64,000 nucleotides of DNA, taken from NCBI RefSeq assembly GCF_936916975.1, contig NZ_CAKZGO010000007.1, positions 124,001-188,000 on the forward strand, read 5' to 3'. The notes under the pieces are model-generated. The model was given only the letters and a program-made list of their open reading frames with translations, was not told where the DNA came from and searched no databases. The stretch is from an uncultured Dongia sp. (lineage in GTDB: Bacteria > Pseudomonadota > Alphaproteobacteria > Dongiales > Dongiaceae). A program made the position numbers and the translations under genes. This document shows, one piece after another, positions 45,768 to 55,566 of the stretch; the first letter of the stretch is position 1, and each line of letters starts with the position of its first letter.

Positions 45768-47146
45768 AGGAGCGCGCTCGGGTCCGCCATGACCTGGTTG
45801 CGGCCGTTCTGCTTAGCCCGGTAGAGCGCAGCGTCGGCGAGCTTCAGCAGATCCTCGCCGGGCATGACTTTCATCGTCGCAGCAAGACCGATGGAGACGG
45901 TGACGATGAGATCACCATCCGGCGCTCCCTCGACCTTCATCGGCGTATCACCAACCCGCCGGCACAGGCGCTCGGCGACCTTCAGGGCCGCCTGACCATC
46001 GGTATCCGGCAGCAGGCAGACGAATTCCTCACCGCCGGTGCGTGCCACCATGTCGAAATTGCGCATCGCCGCAGTGGCGCGGAGCGCGAACTGCTTCAGC
46101 ACCTCGTCGCCGGCGGCATGGCCATAGCTGTCATTGACGTTCTTGAAGCGATCGAGATCGCAGACCAGCACGCTCAACGCCTTGCCGGACTCCTTCACCC
46201 GGTCCATCAAGCCGTCGAGATGGCGCATGGCGTAGCGGCGATTATAAAGGCCGGTCAGGCTGTCGGTGAGTGCCAGCGACAGGCTGCGTTCGTAATTGGT
46301 ACGCAGGCGGTCCTGGTAACGCCGGCGGCGCACCTGGATGCGCACGCGGGCCAGCAATTCATTGGGGTCGATCGGCTTCATCAGGTAGTCACTGGCGCCG
46401 ATATCGAGCCCCTTGATCAAGCGCGGCATATCGAATTCTTCGACGATGAGGAGGATCGGTACCTGCCGCGTTTCTTCCTGCGAGCGGAGATGTGAGCACA
46501 GACGCAGGCCGTCTTCGCCGCCAACCTGGATGTTGGTGATGATGAGGTCGTAGCGCGTATGCGCCGCCAGCTCCTGCGCGCGTGCAAGATTGTCGGTCAC
46601 CTCGACCGTATCGCCATCTTTCGACAGCACCTGCACGACACGTTGCGCCGCCGGGGCGAAACCTTCGACCAGCAGGACCGAGGCGTTGCGATCCTCGTTG
46701 ATCTCCGGCTCGTTGGTGCCGAGGAGATCGAAGGCGCCGGACGTCTGCTCGCGCATCCGCCATTCGTCCATGATCATCTTCAGGCGCACGAGCGAGCGCA
46801 CCCGGGCGAACAGCGCCAAATCATTGACGGGCTTGGTCAGGAAATCGTCGGCGCCGGCCTCAAGCCCGCGCACACGGTCGCTGGGATCGCTGAGCGCCGT
46901 CACCATGACGACGGGCAGAAAATGGGTCTTCGGATTGGCGCGGATGCGCGCGCATACTTCGAAGCCGTCCATCTCCGGCATCATCACGTCGAGGAGGACG
47001 ATATCGGGGATTTGCTTGTCGATCAGCTCCAGCGCTTCCTTGCCGCTGGCGGCACTGACCACCTCGAAGTATTCGGCGGCCAGTTTGGCTTCAAGCAGGC
47101 GAACGTTGGCTGGAATATCGTCTACGACCAGAATACGTGCCGACAT
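45764..47146 (-). CDS. pleD: PleD-type diguanylate cyclase (REC-REC-GGDEF)
   Basis: 460 residues. The first receiver has the phospho-acceptor Asp in IVLLDVMMPEMDG near residue 53. The second receiver has Asn in that place (LIITNIQVGG), so it is an adaptor, as in Caulobacter PleD. The GGDEF domain has the active motif GGEEF, with an allosteric I-site RNFD five residues before it, so c-di-GMP feedback is expected. Located 19 bases downstream of divK, as in Caulobacter. It should link polarity or cell-cycle phosphorelay to c-di-GMP signalling. Confidence 0.95.
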   Translation of the reverse strand: MSARILVVDDIPANVRLLEAKLAAEYFEVVSAASGKEALELIDKQIPDIVLLDVMMPEMDGFEVCARIRANPKTHFLPVVMVTALSDPSDRVRGLEAGADDFLTKPVNDLALFARVRSLVRLKMIMDEWRMREQTSGAFDLLGTNEPEINEDRNASVLLVEGFAPAAQRVVQVLSKDGDTVEVTDNLARAQELAAHTRYDLIITNIQVGGEDGLRLCSHLRSQEETRQVPILLIVEEFDMPRLIKGLDIGASDYLMKPIDPNELLARVRIQVRRRRYQDRLRTNYERSLSLALTDSLTGLYNRRYAMRHLDGLMDRVKESGKALSVLVCDLDRFKNVNDSYGHAAGDEVLKQFALRATAAMRNFDMVARTGGEEFVCLLPDTDGQAALKVAERLCRRVGDTPMKVEGAPDGDLIVTVSIGLAATMKVMPGEDLLKLADAALYRAKQNGRNQVMADPSALL

Positions 47147-47165
47147 TTACTCGCTTTACCTACGA

Positions 47166-47573
47166 TTATTGCAGGAAGCGATCGACCGTCTCCAGGAACT
47201 GGACGACAGAGATGGGCTTGGCGATATAGGCCTCGCAACCGCCTTCGCGGATCTTTTCCTCGTCGCCCTTCATGGCAAAGGCCGTGACGGCGATGATCGG
47301 AATGGAACGCAAATTGTCGTCTTCCTTGATCCATTTGGTGACTTCCAACCCGGACACTTCCGGCAGCTGGATATCCATCAGGATCAAATCGGGCTTGTGC
47401 TGGCGCGCCAGTTTAAGTGCGTCCATCCCATCCTTGGTCTGCAGGATATTGTAACCCTGCGCCTGGATGAGGTCGTGGAAAAGCTTCATATTAAGCTCGT
47501 TATCCTCGACGATCAGGATCGTCTTGGTTGCTGCTTTTTTCCGCTTTTCTTCAGACGAAAGCTGGTCTGCCAT
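47166..47573 (-). CDS. divK: Single-domain response regulator DivK
   Basis: 135 residues from the ATG after GGGAGGATGC; an in-frame GTG four codons upstream is not preferred. One receiver domain with the acidic pocket [11 protein letters not shown], phospho-acceptor D67 in [10 protein letters not shown], switch T in [11 protein letters not shown] and K in IAKPIS. The sequence [12 protein letters not shown] is typical of DivK. It has no output domain and would act by binding histidine kinases of the DivJ/PleC/CckA type, none of which is encoded here. It precedes pleD in one operon. Confidence 0.95.
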   Translation of the reverse strand: MADQLSSEEKRKKAATKTILIVEDNELNMKLFHDLIQAQGYNILQTKDGMDALKLARQHKPDLILMDIQLPEVSGLEVTKWIKEDDNLRSIPIIAVTAFAMKGDEEKIREGGCEAYIAKPISVVQFLETVDRFLQ

Positions 47574-47755
47574 GCATCCTCCCACCGGCCTTCAGAATCC
47601 GGCATCCCCATAATCCGACTCATAGGATCGGCACGAGTGTCACTCGACCCTATTCCCGCCTACTTTTCAATGCCATATTAGTAAATGTTCTACAAAAATA
47701 CCAACTGTGAATCGGGTTGGTGTTAATATTTAAGGCCAGCTGTTCGGAGCGCGAA

Positions 47756-49075
47756 GTGGCCGGCTTTTGTCGCGAATGCGAGGCAATATTTTCGGAATCC
47801 CGTCTAGCCGGGACGGATAAGCCACGACCGCAAAGCAGCAATGAGCCATCCAGGCCATCGCCGCGCTGCCCGGTCTGTCGCTCGCCGCGCCTGTTGCAGC
47901 ATGCCGAACTCGATACACTGGCCATTGGCCATGTCGATTGCGACGCCTTCTACGCCGCCGTGGAGAAGCGCGACAGGCCGGAATTGCGCGACAAGGCCCT
48001 GATCATCGGCGGCGGCCATCGCGGGGTGGTCTCGACCGCCTGCTACATTGCCCGTCTTTCCGGCGTCCGCTCGGCCATGCCGATGTTCACCGCCAAGAAA
48101 TTATGCCCGGAGGCGGTCATCTTGCCACCGGACATGGCCAAGTATCGGCGTGTCGCCGAGGACATCCGCGCCCTGATGTTTTCGCTGACACCCCAGGTGG
48201 AACCCGTTTCGATCGACGAGGCGTTCCTCGACCTTACCGGCACCAGCGCGCTCCACAAGATGAGCCCGGCCCAATCCCTCAACCACCTCACCAAGCGGGT
48301 GGAGAGCGAGATCGGCGTCACCGTGTCGGTCGGGCTGAGCCACAACAAATTTCTGGCCAAGCTCGCTTCCGACCTCGACAAGCCGCGCGGCTTCTCGGTC
48401 ATCGGCAAGGCGGAAACGGAGACATTCCTCGCCGGGAAATCTGTTGGCCTGATCTGGGGCGTCGGCAAGGTGATGCGCGACCAATTGGCCAAGGACGGCA
48501 TTCTCACCATGGGCCAGATCCAGCAGATGGCGCTCGACGGTATGCTGCGCCGTTACGGCAACATGGGTTCCCACATCTGGCATCTCGCGCGCGGCCTTGA
48601 TGAGCGCCGGGTAGAGCCAGACAGCGCTGCCAAGAGCATCTCCGCCGAGACCACCTTCGACATCGACATCGCCGATCTCGATACGCTGGCCGGCGAATTA
48701 TGGCCGCTCTGCGAAAAGGTGGCCTTCCGATTGAAGGCCGCAAGCCTTGCCGGCCAAGTGGTGCATATAAAACTGAAGACTGCCGGTTTCCGTTTGATCA
48801 CCCGTCAAGTCCGCCTGCAGGCGCCGACGCAATTGGCTGAAAGCCTTTATCGGTCGGGGCTCGGCCTCCTGCAGAAGGAAGTGACCGGTGATTGGTATCG
48901 TCTCATCGGGATCGGTGTGGATTCACTTCATGACGCCAAAGACGCTGACCCGATCGATCTCGCCGACCCGGATTCAGATCGCCGCCGCCGCGTGGAAGCT
49001 GCCATGGATTCAGTTCGCGCCAAGCTCGGCAAGGATGCCATCGTCAAAGGCCGCAGCTTGAAGACGCTGAAATAG
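47756..49075 (+). CDS. dinB: DNA polymerase IV (Y family) with N-terminal Cys-rich segment
   Basis: About 439 residues from GTG 47756; TTG 47717 would add 13 residues. Translesion polymerase. The catalytic carboxylates are in HVDCDAFYAAVE and SIDEAFLDLTG. The little-finger domain follows, near residue 320. Before the palm there are about 45 residues with C-x2-C in FCRECEAIF and C-x2-C in RCPVCRSPRL, a possible zinc site seen in many alphaproteobacterial DinB proteins but absent from E. coli DinB. No clear LexA box is upstream. It is divergent from divK. Confidence 0.92.
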   Translation: MAGFCRECEAIFSESRLAGTDKPRPQSSNEPSRPSPRCPVCRSPRLLQHAELDTLAIGHVDCDAFYAAVEKRDRPELRDKALIIGGGHRGVVSTACYIARLSGVRSAMPMFTAKKLCPEAVILPPDMAKYRRVAEDIRALMFSLTPQVEPVSIDEAFLDLTGTSALHKMSPAQSLNHLTKRVESEIGVTVSVGLSHNKFLAKLASDLDKPRGFSVIGKAETETFLAGKSVGLIWGVGKVMRDQLAKDGILTMGQIQQMALDGMLRRYGNMGSHIWHLARGLDERRVEPDSAAKSISAETTFDIDIADLDTLAGELWPLCEKVAFRLKAASLAGQVVHIKLKTAGFRLITRQVRLQAPTQLAESLYRSGLGLLQKEVTGDWYRLIGIGVDSLHDAKDADPIDLADPDSDRRRRVEAAMDSVRAKLGKDAIVKGRSLKTLK

Positions 49076-49077
49076 GC

Positions 49078-49884
49078 TCAGCAGCCTTCCGGCTTCAGGG
49101 GCGTCAACTCATCCATGCTGGCATGTACCTTGAGATCGCCCAAAGCGAAGGTGAGATTACCCACCACGCCATTGCTGTACAGCCGCATGCTCTGCTCGGT
49201 GTCGGGCACACCCTCCGGTGAGCCGCTCATGAAGAAGGCCAAGGCGGCGGGGAATGAACGCACGCCCTTGAGATCGGCAATCGCCTTCGCCGACGGCGTC
49301 CAATCGAGTGCGCCTGGCCCGAGTGCCGCGCCGACCTCAATCGCCTCGTTGCCAATCGAGCCGTCGAACAGATTGGCCAGGACATATGCCTCGCCGGCGG
49401 CATCGGCCTTGATCAGGGCCTCGGTATGCTGCACCGGGAACATGGTCTTGGCCGGCAGGGTGAATTCCGCTTGTTCGGGCAGGTCGGCCACGACCTGGGC
49501 AACACCATCCGGGCTGTCGCGGCGCGCCTCCCCTCGGCGGCGGGAGGTCTCCTCGGTATCGGACAATTCGCGGGTGAAGTAACGGTAACGCTTGCCGTCC
49601 TTGGATTCCCAGCTGACCTGGCTCCAGCCCAGCCGGTGGATCTGGCCATCTTCGCCGGCCAGCGACAGCTCGGCCTTCAGATCCATGGCCCAACCGTCGC
49701 AGACGTCCTTGATTTCGAACGTCATCAGGCCGTTGCCACCGGTCAGGGTGCCGCTGGTGCCAAGGGCCAAAGTATAGACCACCCGATGGGGCAATAAGTC
49801 CGCCTGGGCAGGTACTGCGGCCCCCACTAAAAGAGCCAGGCCCAGGAAAACCGGGAGGCAGATGCGGCAAATCGACAAAACCAT
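49078..49884 (-). CDS. eipB: Cell envelope integrity protein EipB-like (DUF1849)
   Basis: 268 residues with a signal peptide ending VPAQA-D. The mature start LLPHRVVYTLALGTSG and the EIKDVCDGWAMDLK motif are characteristic of the DUF1849/EipB family, a periplasmic beta-spiral protein needed for envelope integrity in Brucella. Two mature Cys remain: C62 in the CDGW motif and C268 as the very last residue. They match the conserved disulfide that EipB forms between these regions. It converges on the dinB polymerase gene with a two-base gap. Confidence 0.9.
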   Translation of the reverse strand: MVLSICRICLPVFLGLALLVGAAVPAQADLLPHRVVYTLALGTSGTLTGGNGLMTFEIKDVCDGWAMDLKAELSLAGEDGQIHRLGWSQVSWESKDGKRYRYFTRELSDTEETSRRRGEARRDSPDGVAQVVADLPEQAEFTLPAKTMFPVQHTEALIKADAAGEAYVLANLFDGSIGNEAIEVGAALGPGALDWTPSAKAIADLKGVRSFPAALAFFMSGSPEGVPDTEQSMRLYSNGVVGNLTFALGDLKVHASMDELTPLKPEGC

Positions 49885-50058
49885 CGCCCTTTCTTGTCGT
49901 TCACGGGGCAGTTAAAGCCGTTCTTAGGAAGTATGGCACGCGGTCCCTTTGCATGATAGACCGCACCAATTGCGAAATTCCAATCTCGTGGACAGCCTGA
50001 CCGTTTTGGGCGACCGAGTGGACCTTTTTACCGCGCATATTTACCTCAGGGGAACCAA

Positions 50059-51024
50059 ATGACCGCCCGGCCGAAACTGCTGATCACCCGCCGCCTGCCC
50101 GATGCCGTCACCAAGCGCGTCAATGCCCATTACGACGTCGAACTCAACGCCGATGACCATGTCATGTCGGCAGACGAGCTGCTGACCAAGGCTGCCGGCA
50201 AGGATGCCTTGCTGGTCACCCCGGTCGACAAGATCACGCCGGAGCTGGTCGAAAAGCTGCCCGCATCGGTCAAGATGATCGCAACGTTCTCGGTCGGCTA
50301 CGAGCATATCAACGTGCCGGCCCTGAAGGCCCGTGGCGTGAAGGCTTCGAACACGCCGGACGTGCTGACCGACGCCACTGCCGATATCGCCCTCCTGCTA
50401 CTGCTGGGCGCCGCCCGCCGCGCCTATGAAGGCGAACGTGCTGTCCGCGAAGGCACCTGGAAGTCGTGGTCGACCGTCTACATGCTGGGCGTCCACGCGA
50501 CCGGCAAGCGTCTCGGCATCTTCGGCATGGGCCGCATCGGCCAGGCCGTTGCCAAGCGCGCCCGCGCCTTCGACATGCCGATTCATTACTACAACCGCAG
50601 CCGCCTCTCGCCGGAATTGGAACAGGGCGCCATCTATCACAAGACCGCTGAGGACATGCTGCCGCATTGCGACTTCCTGTCGATCAATGCACCGGGTGGT
50701 GCCGACACCCAGCATTGGCTGAACGCCGAACGCATCGCCCTGATGCCGGACGGCGCCATCGTTGTCAACACTGCACGCGGTGGCCTCGTCGATGACAATG
50801 CGCTGATTGCCGCGCTGAAATCGGGCAAGCTGTTCGCCGCCGGCCTCGACGTGTTTGAGAACGAGCCCAACCTCAACCCGGCCTATCGCGAGCTATCCAA
50901 TGTGTTCCTGCTGCCGCATCTCGGCAGTGCCACGATCGACACCAGGAACGCGATGGGCTTCAAGGCGCTCGACAATCTCGACGCCTTCTTTGCCGGCAAG
51001 CCGCTGATCGATCCGATCGCGTAG
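50059..51024 (+). CDS. D-isomer-specific 2-hydroxyacid dehydrogenase (glyoxylate/hydroxypyruvate reductase type)
   Basis: 321 residues. NAD(P)-binding GMGRIGQAVAKRA near residue 155, catalytic Arg in VNTARGGLVDD, Glu in DVFENEP and His in LLPHLGSAT are all present. The substrate-binding loop FSVGYEHINVPA suggests the glyoxylate/hydroxypyruvate (GyaR/GRHPR) subgroup. A monocistronic gene, followed by a long palindromic repeat that probably ends transcription. It is a distant relative of the serA gene at the end of the window but is clearly a different subgroup. Confidence 0.92.
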   Translation: MTARPKLLITRRLPDAVTKRVNAHYDVELNADDHVMSADELLTKAAGKDALLVTPVDKITPELVEKLPASVKMIATFSVGYEHINVPALKARGVKASNTPDVLTDATADIALLLLLGAARRAYEGERAVREGTWKSWSTVYMLGVHATGKRLGIFGMGRIGQAVAKRARAFDMPIHYYNRSRLSPELEQGAIYHKTAEDMLPHCDFLSINAPGGADTQHWLNAERIALMPDGAIVVNTARGGLVDDNALIAALKSGKLFAAGLDVFENEPNLNPAYRELSNVFLLPHLGSATIDTRNAMGFKALDNLDAFFAGKPLIDPIA

Positions 51025-51042
51025 AAGTTCACATCACTAAGC

Positions 51043-51163
51043 CGTCATGCCCGCACTTGGTGCGGGCATCCACGAGTTTGAAGCACCGTCAAACAGTAAG
51101 TCGTGGATCCCCGGGGCCCCGCCGACGAATGTCGGCATGCGCCCACAGGGCCCGGGGATGACG
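51043..51163. repeat. Alphaproteobacterial intergenic palindromic repeat
   Basis: A 121-base element whose ends CGTCAT and ATGACG are inverted. It contains a perfect hairpin ATGCCCGCAC-TTG-GTGCGGGCAT (51047-51069), CCACGA/TCGTGG arms, ATCCCCGGGGCCC (51107-51119) facing GGGCCCGGGGAT (51148-51159), and a small GCCGAC-GAAT-GTCGGC hairpin (51121-51136). It matches the common CGTCATGCCC...GGGGATGACG element scattered between genes in many alphaproteobacteria. It lies between two convergent genes and can serve as a bidirectional terminator. Confidence 0.85.
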
Positions 51164-51191
51164 TTTAGGGGCAGAGGGGCTTAGGCGACCA

Positions 51192-52697
51192 TCAAACAAT
51201 CGCGACCGGCATGCCGAACGCTTTGCCCACGGCATCGAGCCGGCGCTGCACGGCTTCACCGAACAGTGCGCCGGCGTCTTGCGGCAAGTGCAGCTCGATC
51301 CGGTCGTTGCGCTTCTCGATCGAGGTCAAACTCAGCATATGTTCTGTGCCGGCACTGAGGGCATAGGCAAGGCGCAGGGCCGCACCGACGCGGGCGGCGA
51401 AATCCTTGTCTGTGTCTTCCAGCAGACTGGGCAGGTTCTGAATATAAGAGGCGTCCGGGCTGTCGCCGTAGCGCGCCGCGATGATGAGGGCCAGCACGAC
51501 GCGCTCAGGATGCGTGATCCCCGCGACCGGCAGACGAAGCACGCGCAGGAAGGCGTGCTCCCCGCGGTAATCGGGATGTTCGCGCCAGGCGATGTCAGAG
51601 AGCAGGCAGGCAGCTTCGCGCAACCGGGCACGCGGCTTGCCTTCCGACCGGAACAAGGGCGCCAGCCAATCGTCGAGCAGATCGCTCACCGATCCGAACC
51701 GCCCATCCGCGCCGGCAAGATCAGCACAGCCAACCAGCAACGGGTCGCCCTGTTGTGCTGCGGCATCGAGCGTACTGAAGAGATAGCCCTCGCGCAGACC
51801 ATAGGCTGAATAAAGCACGCATTCCGGCTTCACCGCCTTGATGAGGCGTTCGAGCACCAGGGCACCATAGGGCAGCGTTTCCGTGCGCCGGCGCGACATG
51901 CCGACAATGTTGGCGAGCGATTTCTTGCCGAGATGTGCCAGCACATTCGCCAGTTCCTCGCTCTGCTTGCGCGACATGCGGTATTCATGAATCACGTGCA
52001 GCGGGTAGTGCGTCTGTTCCATATGGATGCGTGCAAGCGATCGCCAGGTCCCGCCAACAGGATACAGCGTCTTGCCCTTGACCTCGGACAGCCACGACAG
52101 CTTCTCGAATTGCCGGTCAATGAGGCGCTGTGCTTCCTCGATATTGCCATTGGTCGCCTCAACCAGGCGCAGCGGGCCTAGCGGCAAGGTCACATGCTCC
52201 CGGATCTGTCCCGCCTGCAGGCGCACCAGTTCCAGACTGCCGCCGCCAAGGTCGCCCATCAGGCCATCGGCTTCCGGAATGCCGGCGAGCACGCCGAGGG
52301 CCGAGAGCTTTGCCTCGTCCTCCCCGCTGACGATCTGTACCTTGCGGCCGGTCTGCTTTTCGATCTGTGCCGCGAAGGCAGCGCCGTCCTTGGCATCACG
52401 CACCGCCGCGGTCGCCAGCAAGGTGATGCTGTCGACATCCATTGCTTCCGCCATGGTGACGAAGCGCCGAATGTTGATCAGTGCCGCCTGGGTGCCGTCC
52501 GGATTGAGCATGCCGTGGCGCTCCAGCCCCTTGCCGAGGCCGGGCTGCGCCTTCTCGTTGAATACCGGCACCGGACAGCGCGAACGCTTGTCGAAGACGA
52601 CCAGACGGAGGGAGTTGGAACCGATATCGATCACCGCCACGCGCCCGGACTTTGTGGCCCTGGCGGTGGCTGTGGCCTTGCGGAGAGATGCTGTCAC
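51192..52697 (-). CDS. ppx: Exopolyphosphatase (Ppx/GppA family)
   Basis: 501 residues from a GTG that begins two bases after the ppk stop. The actin-like ATPase core is shown by VAVIDIGSNSLRLVVFD and GDLGGGSLELVRL, with the catalytic Glu in ATAAVRDAKDG. The C-terminal HD-like helical domain carries HPDYRGEHAFLR. It degrades polyphosphate or pppGpp. Operon order ppk-ppx is widespread and supports polyphosphate turnover. Confidence 0.93.
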   Translation of the reverse strand: MTASLRKATATARATKSGRVAVIDIGSNSLRLVVFDKRSRCPVPVFNEKAQPGLGKGLERHGMLNPDGTQAALINIRRFVTMAEAMDVDSITLLATAAVRDAKDGAAFAAQIEKQTGRKVQIVSGEDEAKLSALGVLAGIPEADGLMGDLGGGSLELVRLQAGQIREHVTLPLGPLRLVEATNGNIEEAQRLIDRQFEKLSWLSEVKGKTLYPVGGTWRSLARIHMEQTHYPLHVIHEYRMSRKQSEELANVLAHLGKKSLANIVGMSRRRTETLPYGALVLERLIKAVKPECVLYSAYGLREGYLFSTLDAAAQQGDPLLVGCADLAGADGRFGSVSDLLDDWLAPLFRSEGKPRARLREAACLLSDIAWREHPDYRGEHAFLRVLRLPVAGITHPERVVLALIIAARYGDSPDASYIQNLPSLLEDTDKDFAARVGAALRLAYALSAGTEHMLSLTSIEKRNDRIELHLPQDAGALFGEAVQRRLDAVGKAFGMPVAIV

Positions 52698-52699
52698 TA

Positions 52700-54895
52700 T
52701 TACGCCTTCGGCAAATCCAGTTTCGAAATCTTCTTCTGCTTCTTCAAGGCCGAACCACGGCCGGACAGGCTCGGATTGGTCATGAAATAGGTGTGTGCGC
52801 TGAAGCCTACCACACCTTCGGCCGGCGCCAGCCGATGATAGACACCGTCCGAATCCAGTTCCCAGCTTTGCAGATTGTCCTTCAGATTCGCCATCATGAT
52901 CTGATCGAGCACCTGCTGGTGCACAGTCGGGTTTTCTACCGGGACCATGATCTCAAGCCGGCGATCCATGTTGCGCGGCATCCAATCAGCCGAGGAGATG
53001 AACACCTTGGAATGACGCGACGGCAAAGCATGGCCATTGCCAAAGCACATGATGCGCGAATGTTCGAGGAAACGGCCGATGATGCTTTTGACGCGAATAT
53101 TTTCCGACAACCCCTTCACACCGGGTCGCAGGCAGCAGACGCCACGGATGATCAGCATGATCTTCACGCCGGCTTGGCTGGCCCGGTAGAGCGCATCGAT
53201 GAGGCCGTTATCGACCAGCGAATTGAGCTTGACCCAGATCGCCCCTGCCCGACCTGCCTTGACATGTTCGATCTCATCATCGATCAACTTCAAGAGCGTC
53301 GAGCGGAGTGTCGTCGGCGCGAACGCCACTTTCTCGGTCGATTGCGGTCGCGCATAGCCGGTCATGTAGTTGAACAGCTTTGCTGCGTCGTGGCACAGGC
53401 CCGGCTCGCTCGTGAAGAAGCTGAGATCGGTATAGATCTTGGCCGTGATCGGATGGTAGTTGCCGGTGCCGAAATGCACATAGGTCTTGAGGCTGCCGCC
53501 TTCGCGGCGCATCACCATCGAGACCTTAGCGTGTGTCTTGAGCGCCACGAAACCATAGACCACCTGCACGCCGGCGCGCTCCAGGTCGCGCGCCCAGCGG
53601 ATGTTGGCAGCCTCATCGAAACGTGCCTTCAATTCGACCAGTGCCGTCACCGACTTGCCGGCCTCTGCCGCCTCGATCAGCGCCTTGACGATCGGGCTGT
53701 CGTCACTGGTGCGATAAAGTGTTTGCTTGATGGCGACGACATTGGGATCGCGAGCCGCCTGCAGCACAAACTGCACCACCACGTCGAAGCTTTCGTAAGG
53801 ATGATGGACGACGATGTCCTTGGTGCGGATGGCGGCGAAGCAATCGCCGCCCATCTCGCGGATGCGCTCCGGAAAACGCGGATTGAACGGCTGGAATTTG
53901 AGGTCCGGCCGGTCACCGATGAGCTGCGACGTGGCACCGAGGCCGAGCAGGCCATCCAGCACGAACACATCCTCGCGGTCGACATCAAGCTCGTCGATGA
54001 TGAAGGATAGCAAATCCTCCGGCATCTCGGCATTGACCTTGAGCCGGATGACAAGGCCGCGGCGGCGGCGCTTCAGCGCGGATTCATAGTGCCGTACCAG
54101 ATCCTCTGCTTCCTCAAGGATCTCGATCTCGCTATCACGGATGAGGCGGAAATAGCCGTTGCTGATCACCTCGAAGCCCGGGAACAGCCGGTCGAGATAG
54201 AGCCCCACCACCGCCTCCAGCGTGAGGAAGCGGACATTGTAGGGGTCCTTGCCAGGCAGCCGGATGAAGCGCGGCAGCAGGTTGGGCAGCATAATGAGTG
54301 CCCGCATCGGCTTGCCGTCGCTCAATTGCCGCAGTTCGAGCACAACTGAGAAGCCGAGATTGGGAATGAACGGGAACGGATGTGCCGGATCGACCGCCAT
54401 CGGCGTCAGCACCGGGAAGATCTGGTCCATGAAATGGTTGTCGAGCCATTCCTTTTCCGAGCCGGTCACTTCCGATGGTTCAATCACGGAAATGCCGTTC
54501 TCGCGCAGATCATCGCGCAGATTGCGCCAATGCTCCTGCTGCGCCCGCATCAGCTCGCCGGAACGCTGGTTGATGGCGGCCAACTGCTGAACCGGCGTCA
54601 GGCCGTCGGCGGAGATGACGTTGACATGGGCGCGCTCCTGGCCACGCAGGCCGGCCACGCGCACCATGTAAAACTCGTCGAGGTTGTTGGCGGAGATCGA
54701 CAGGAAACGGACCCGTTCGAGCAACGGATGGGCCCTGTTGCCGGTCTCCTCCAGCACCCGTTCGTTAAAGGCCAGCCATGAGAGTTCGCGGTTGATGAAG
54801 CGGTTCAGCGCGTCATGCTGGTATTTCGGTTCGACCAATTGTGCATCGTCCACGGGCAGCTTCCTGTACTTGTCCGAGCGTGTTCCATACCCCAT
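52700..54895 (-). CDS. ppk: Polyphosphate kinase 1
   Basis: 731 residues, the normal length. It makes polyphosphate from ATP at the inner membrane. The N-terminal domain begins [18 protein letters not shown]. The phospho-accepting His is H455 in [10 protein letters not shown] and the second essential His is H612 in [13 protein letters not shown]. It is immediately upstream of ppx. The divergent region to the SixA-like gene contains CTGTCATCAAA (minus strand, 55003-55013), identical to half of the PHO-box-like site before the CYTH-CHAD gene. Confidence 0.96.
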   Translation of the reverse strand: MGYGTRSDKYRKLPVDDAQLVEPKYQHDALNRFINRELSWLAFNERVLEETGNRAHPLLERVRFLSISANNLDEFYMVRVAGLRGQERAHVNVISADGLTPVQQLAAINQRSGELMRAQQEHWRNLRDDLRENGISVIEPSEVTGSEKEWLDNHFMDQIFPVLTPMAVDPAHPFPFIPNLGFSVVLELRQLSDGKPMRALIMLPNLLPRFIRLPGKDPYNVRFLTLEAVVGLYLDRLFPGFEVISNGYFRLIRDSEIEILEEAEDLVRHYESALKRRRRGLVIRLKVNAEMPEDLLSFIIDELDVDREDVFVLDGLLGLGATSQLIGDRPDLKFQPFNPRFPERIREMGGDCFAAIRTKDIVVHHPYESFDVVVQFVLQAARDPNVVAIKQTLYRTSDDSPIVKALIEAAEAGKSVTALVELKARFDEAANIRWARDLERAGVQVVYGFVALKTHAKVSMVMRREGGSLKTYVHFGTGNYHPITAKIYTDLSFFTSEPGLCHDAAKLFNYMTGYARPQSTEKVAFAPTTLRSTLLKLIDDEIEHVKAGRAGAIWVKLNSLVDNGLIDALYRASQAGVKIMLIIRGVCCLRPGVKGLSENIRVKSIIGRFLEHSRIMCFGNGHALPSRHSKVFISSADWMPRNMDRRLEIMVPVENPTVHQQVLDQIMMANLKDNLQSWELDSDGVYHRLAPAEGVVGFSAHTYFMTNPSLSGRGSALKKQKKISKLDLPKA

Positions 54896-55014
54896 CTGTC
54901 CACCAGCGCCATGGAACCGGCGCTAGCTAAAGATGGCCACCTTCCTTACAGTATAGAACACTCGCTTAGTGGTGGGTATTCCTTATAAATCAATTACTTC
55001 AATTTGATGACAGA

Positions 55015-55542
55015 ATGAAGACACTGATCCTTATGCGCCACGCCAAATCCTCCTGGGAGGCCGGCCAGATTGCAGACCATGACCGAATATTATCGGATCG
55101 CGGGCGTGAGGCGGCACCCGCCATGGGCCAGTGGCTGAAATCGCAGAAGCTGAAACCCGATCTGGTGCTCTGCTCAACCGCAGCCAGGGTGAGCGACACC
55201 TTGGCCCTGCTGCAGCCGGCCCTCCCCACCGGCACGCCAGTGAAGGCGCTCGAAGCACTCTATATGGCGCTGCCACGGGAAATCCTGACCGTGCTTGCCA
55301 AGGTCAAGGAGAAGGACAAGGTCGAGACGCTGATGGTGATCGGCCACAATCCCGGCATCGGCAGCCTGGCGCATTGGCTTTCCGGCCAGGGCGACAAGCG
55401 GGCACTGGAGCGCATGCGCGACAAGTTCCCGACGGCCGGAATCGCGGTGATCGATTTTGAGATCGCGACGTGGAAGGAATTGGACGGCGAACAGGGCACC
55501 TTGCGTCAGTTCATGACGCCCAAGGATCTACCCAAGGCATGA
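55015..55542 (+). CDS. SixA-like histidine phosphatase
   Basis: 175 residues of the histidine phosphatase superfamily. The catalytic motif is LMRHAKSSW (His9 with RHA replacing the classic RHG) and the second His is in MVIGHNPGI. These are the features of the SixA branch, which removes phosphate from phospho-histidine. No signal peptide. Divergent from ppk and convergent with the CYTH-CHAD gene, so it sits inside a polyphosphate-related group, but a direct substrate link is not shown. Confidence 0.88.
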   Translation: MKTLILMRHAKSSWEAGQIADHDRILSDRGREAAPAMGQWLKSQKLKPDLVLCSTAARVSDTLALLQPALPTGTPVKALEALYMALPREILTVLAKVKEKDKVETLMVIGHNPGIGSLAHWLSGQGDKRALERMRDKFPTAGIAVIDFEIATWKELDGEQGTLRQFMTPKDLPKA

Positions 55543-55566
55543 AGTCCGGGACATGAATCCTGGGGC

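Noticed and set aside
45053-46495. 480-codon open frame on the + strand spanning soeC and pleD
   Set aside because: It crosses two genes with unmistakable family motifs and is antisense to pleD.
47586-47755. Possible LexA box upstream of DNA polymerase IV
   Set aside because: Single GTTC tetramers occur, but no GTTC-N7-GTTC pair. The dyad CGAGTG-T-CACTCG is present but does not match LexA.
55543-55566. Terminator between the SixA-like and CYTH-CHAD genes
   Set aside because: The pairing is short and imperfect with no T-run.
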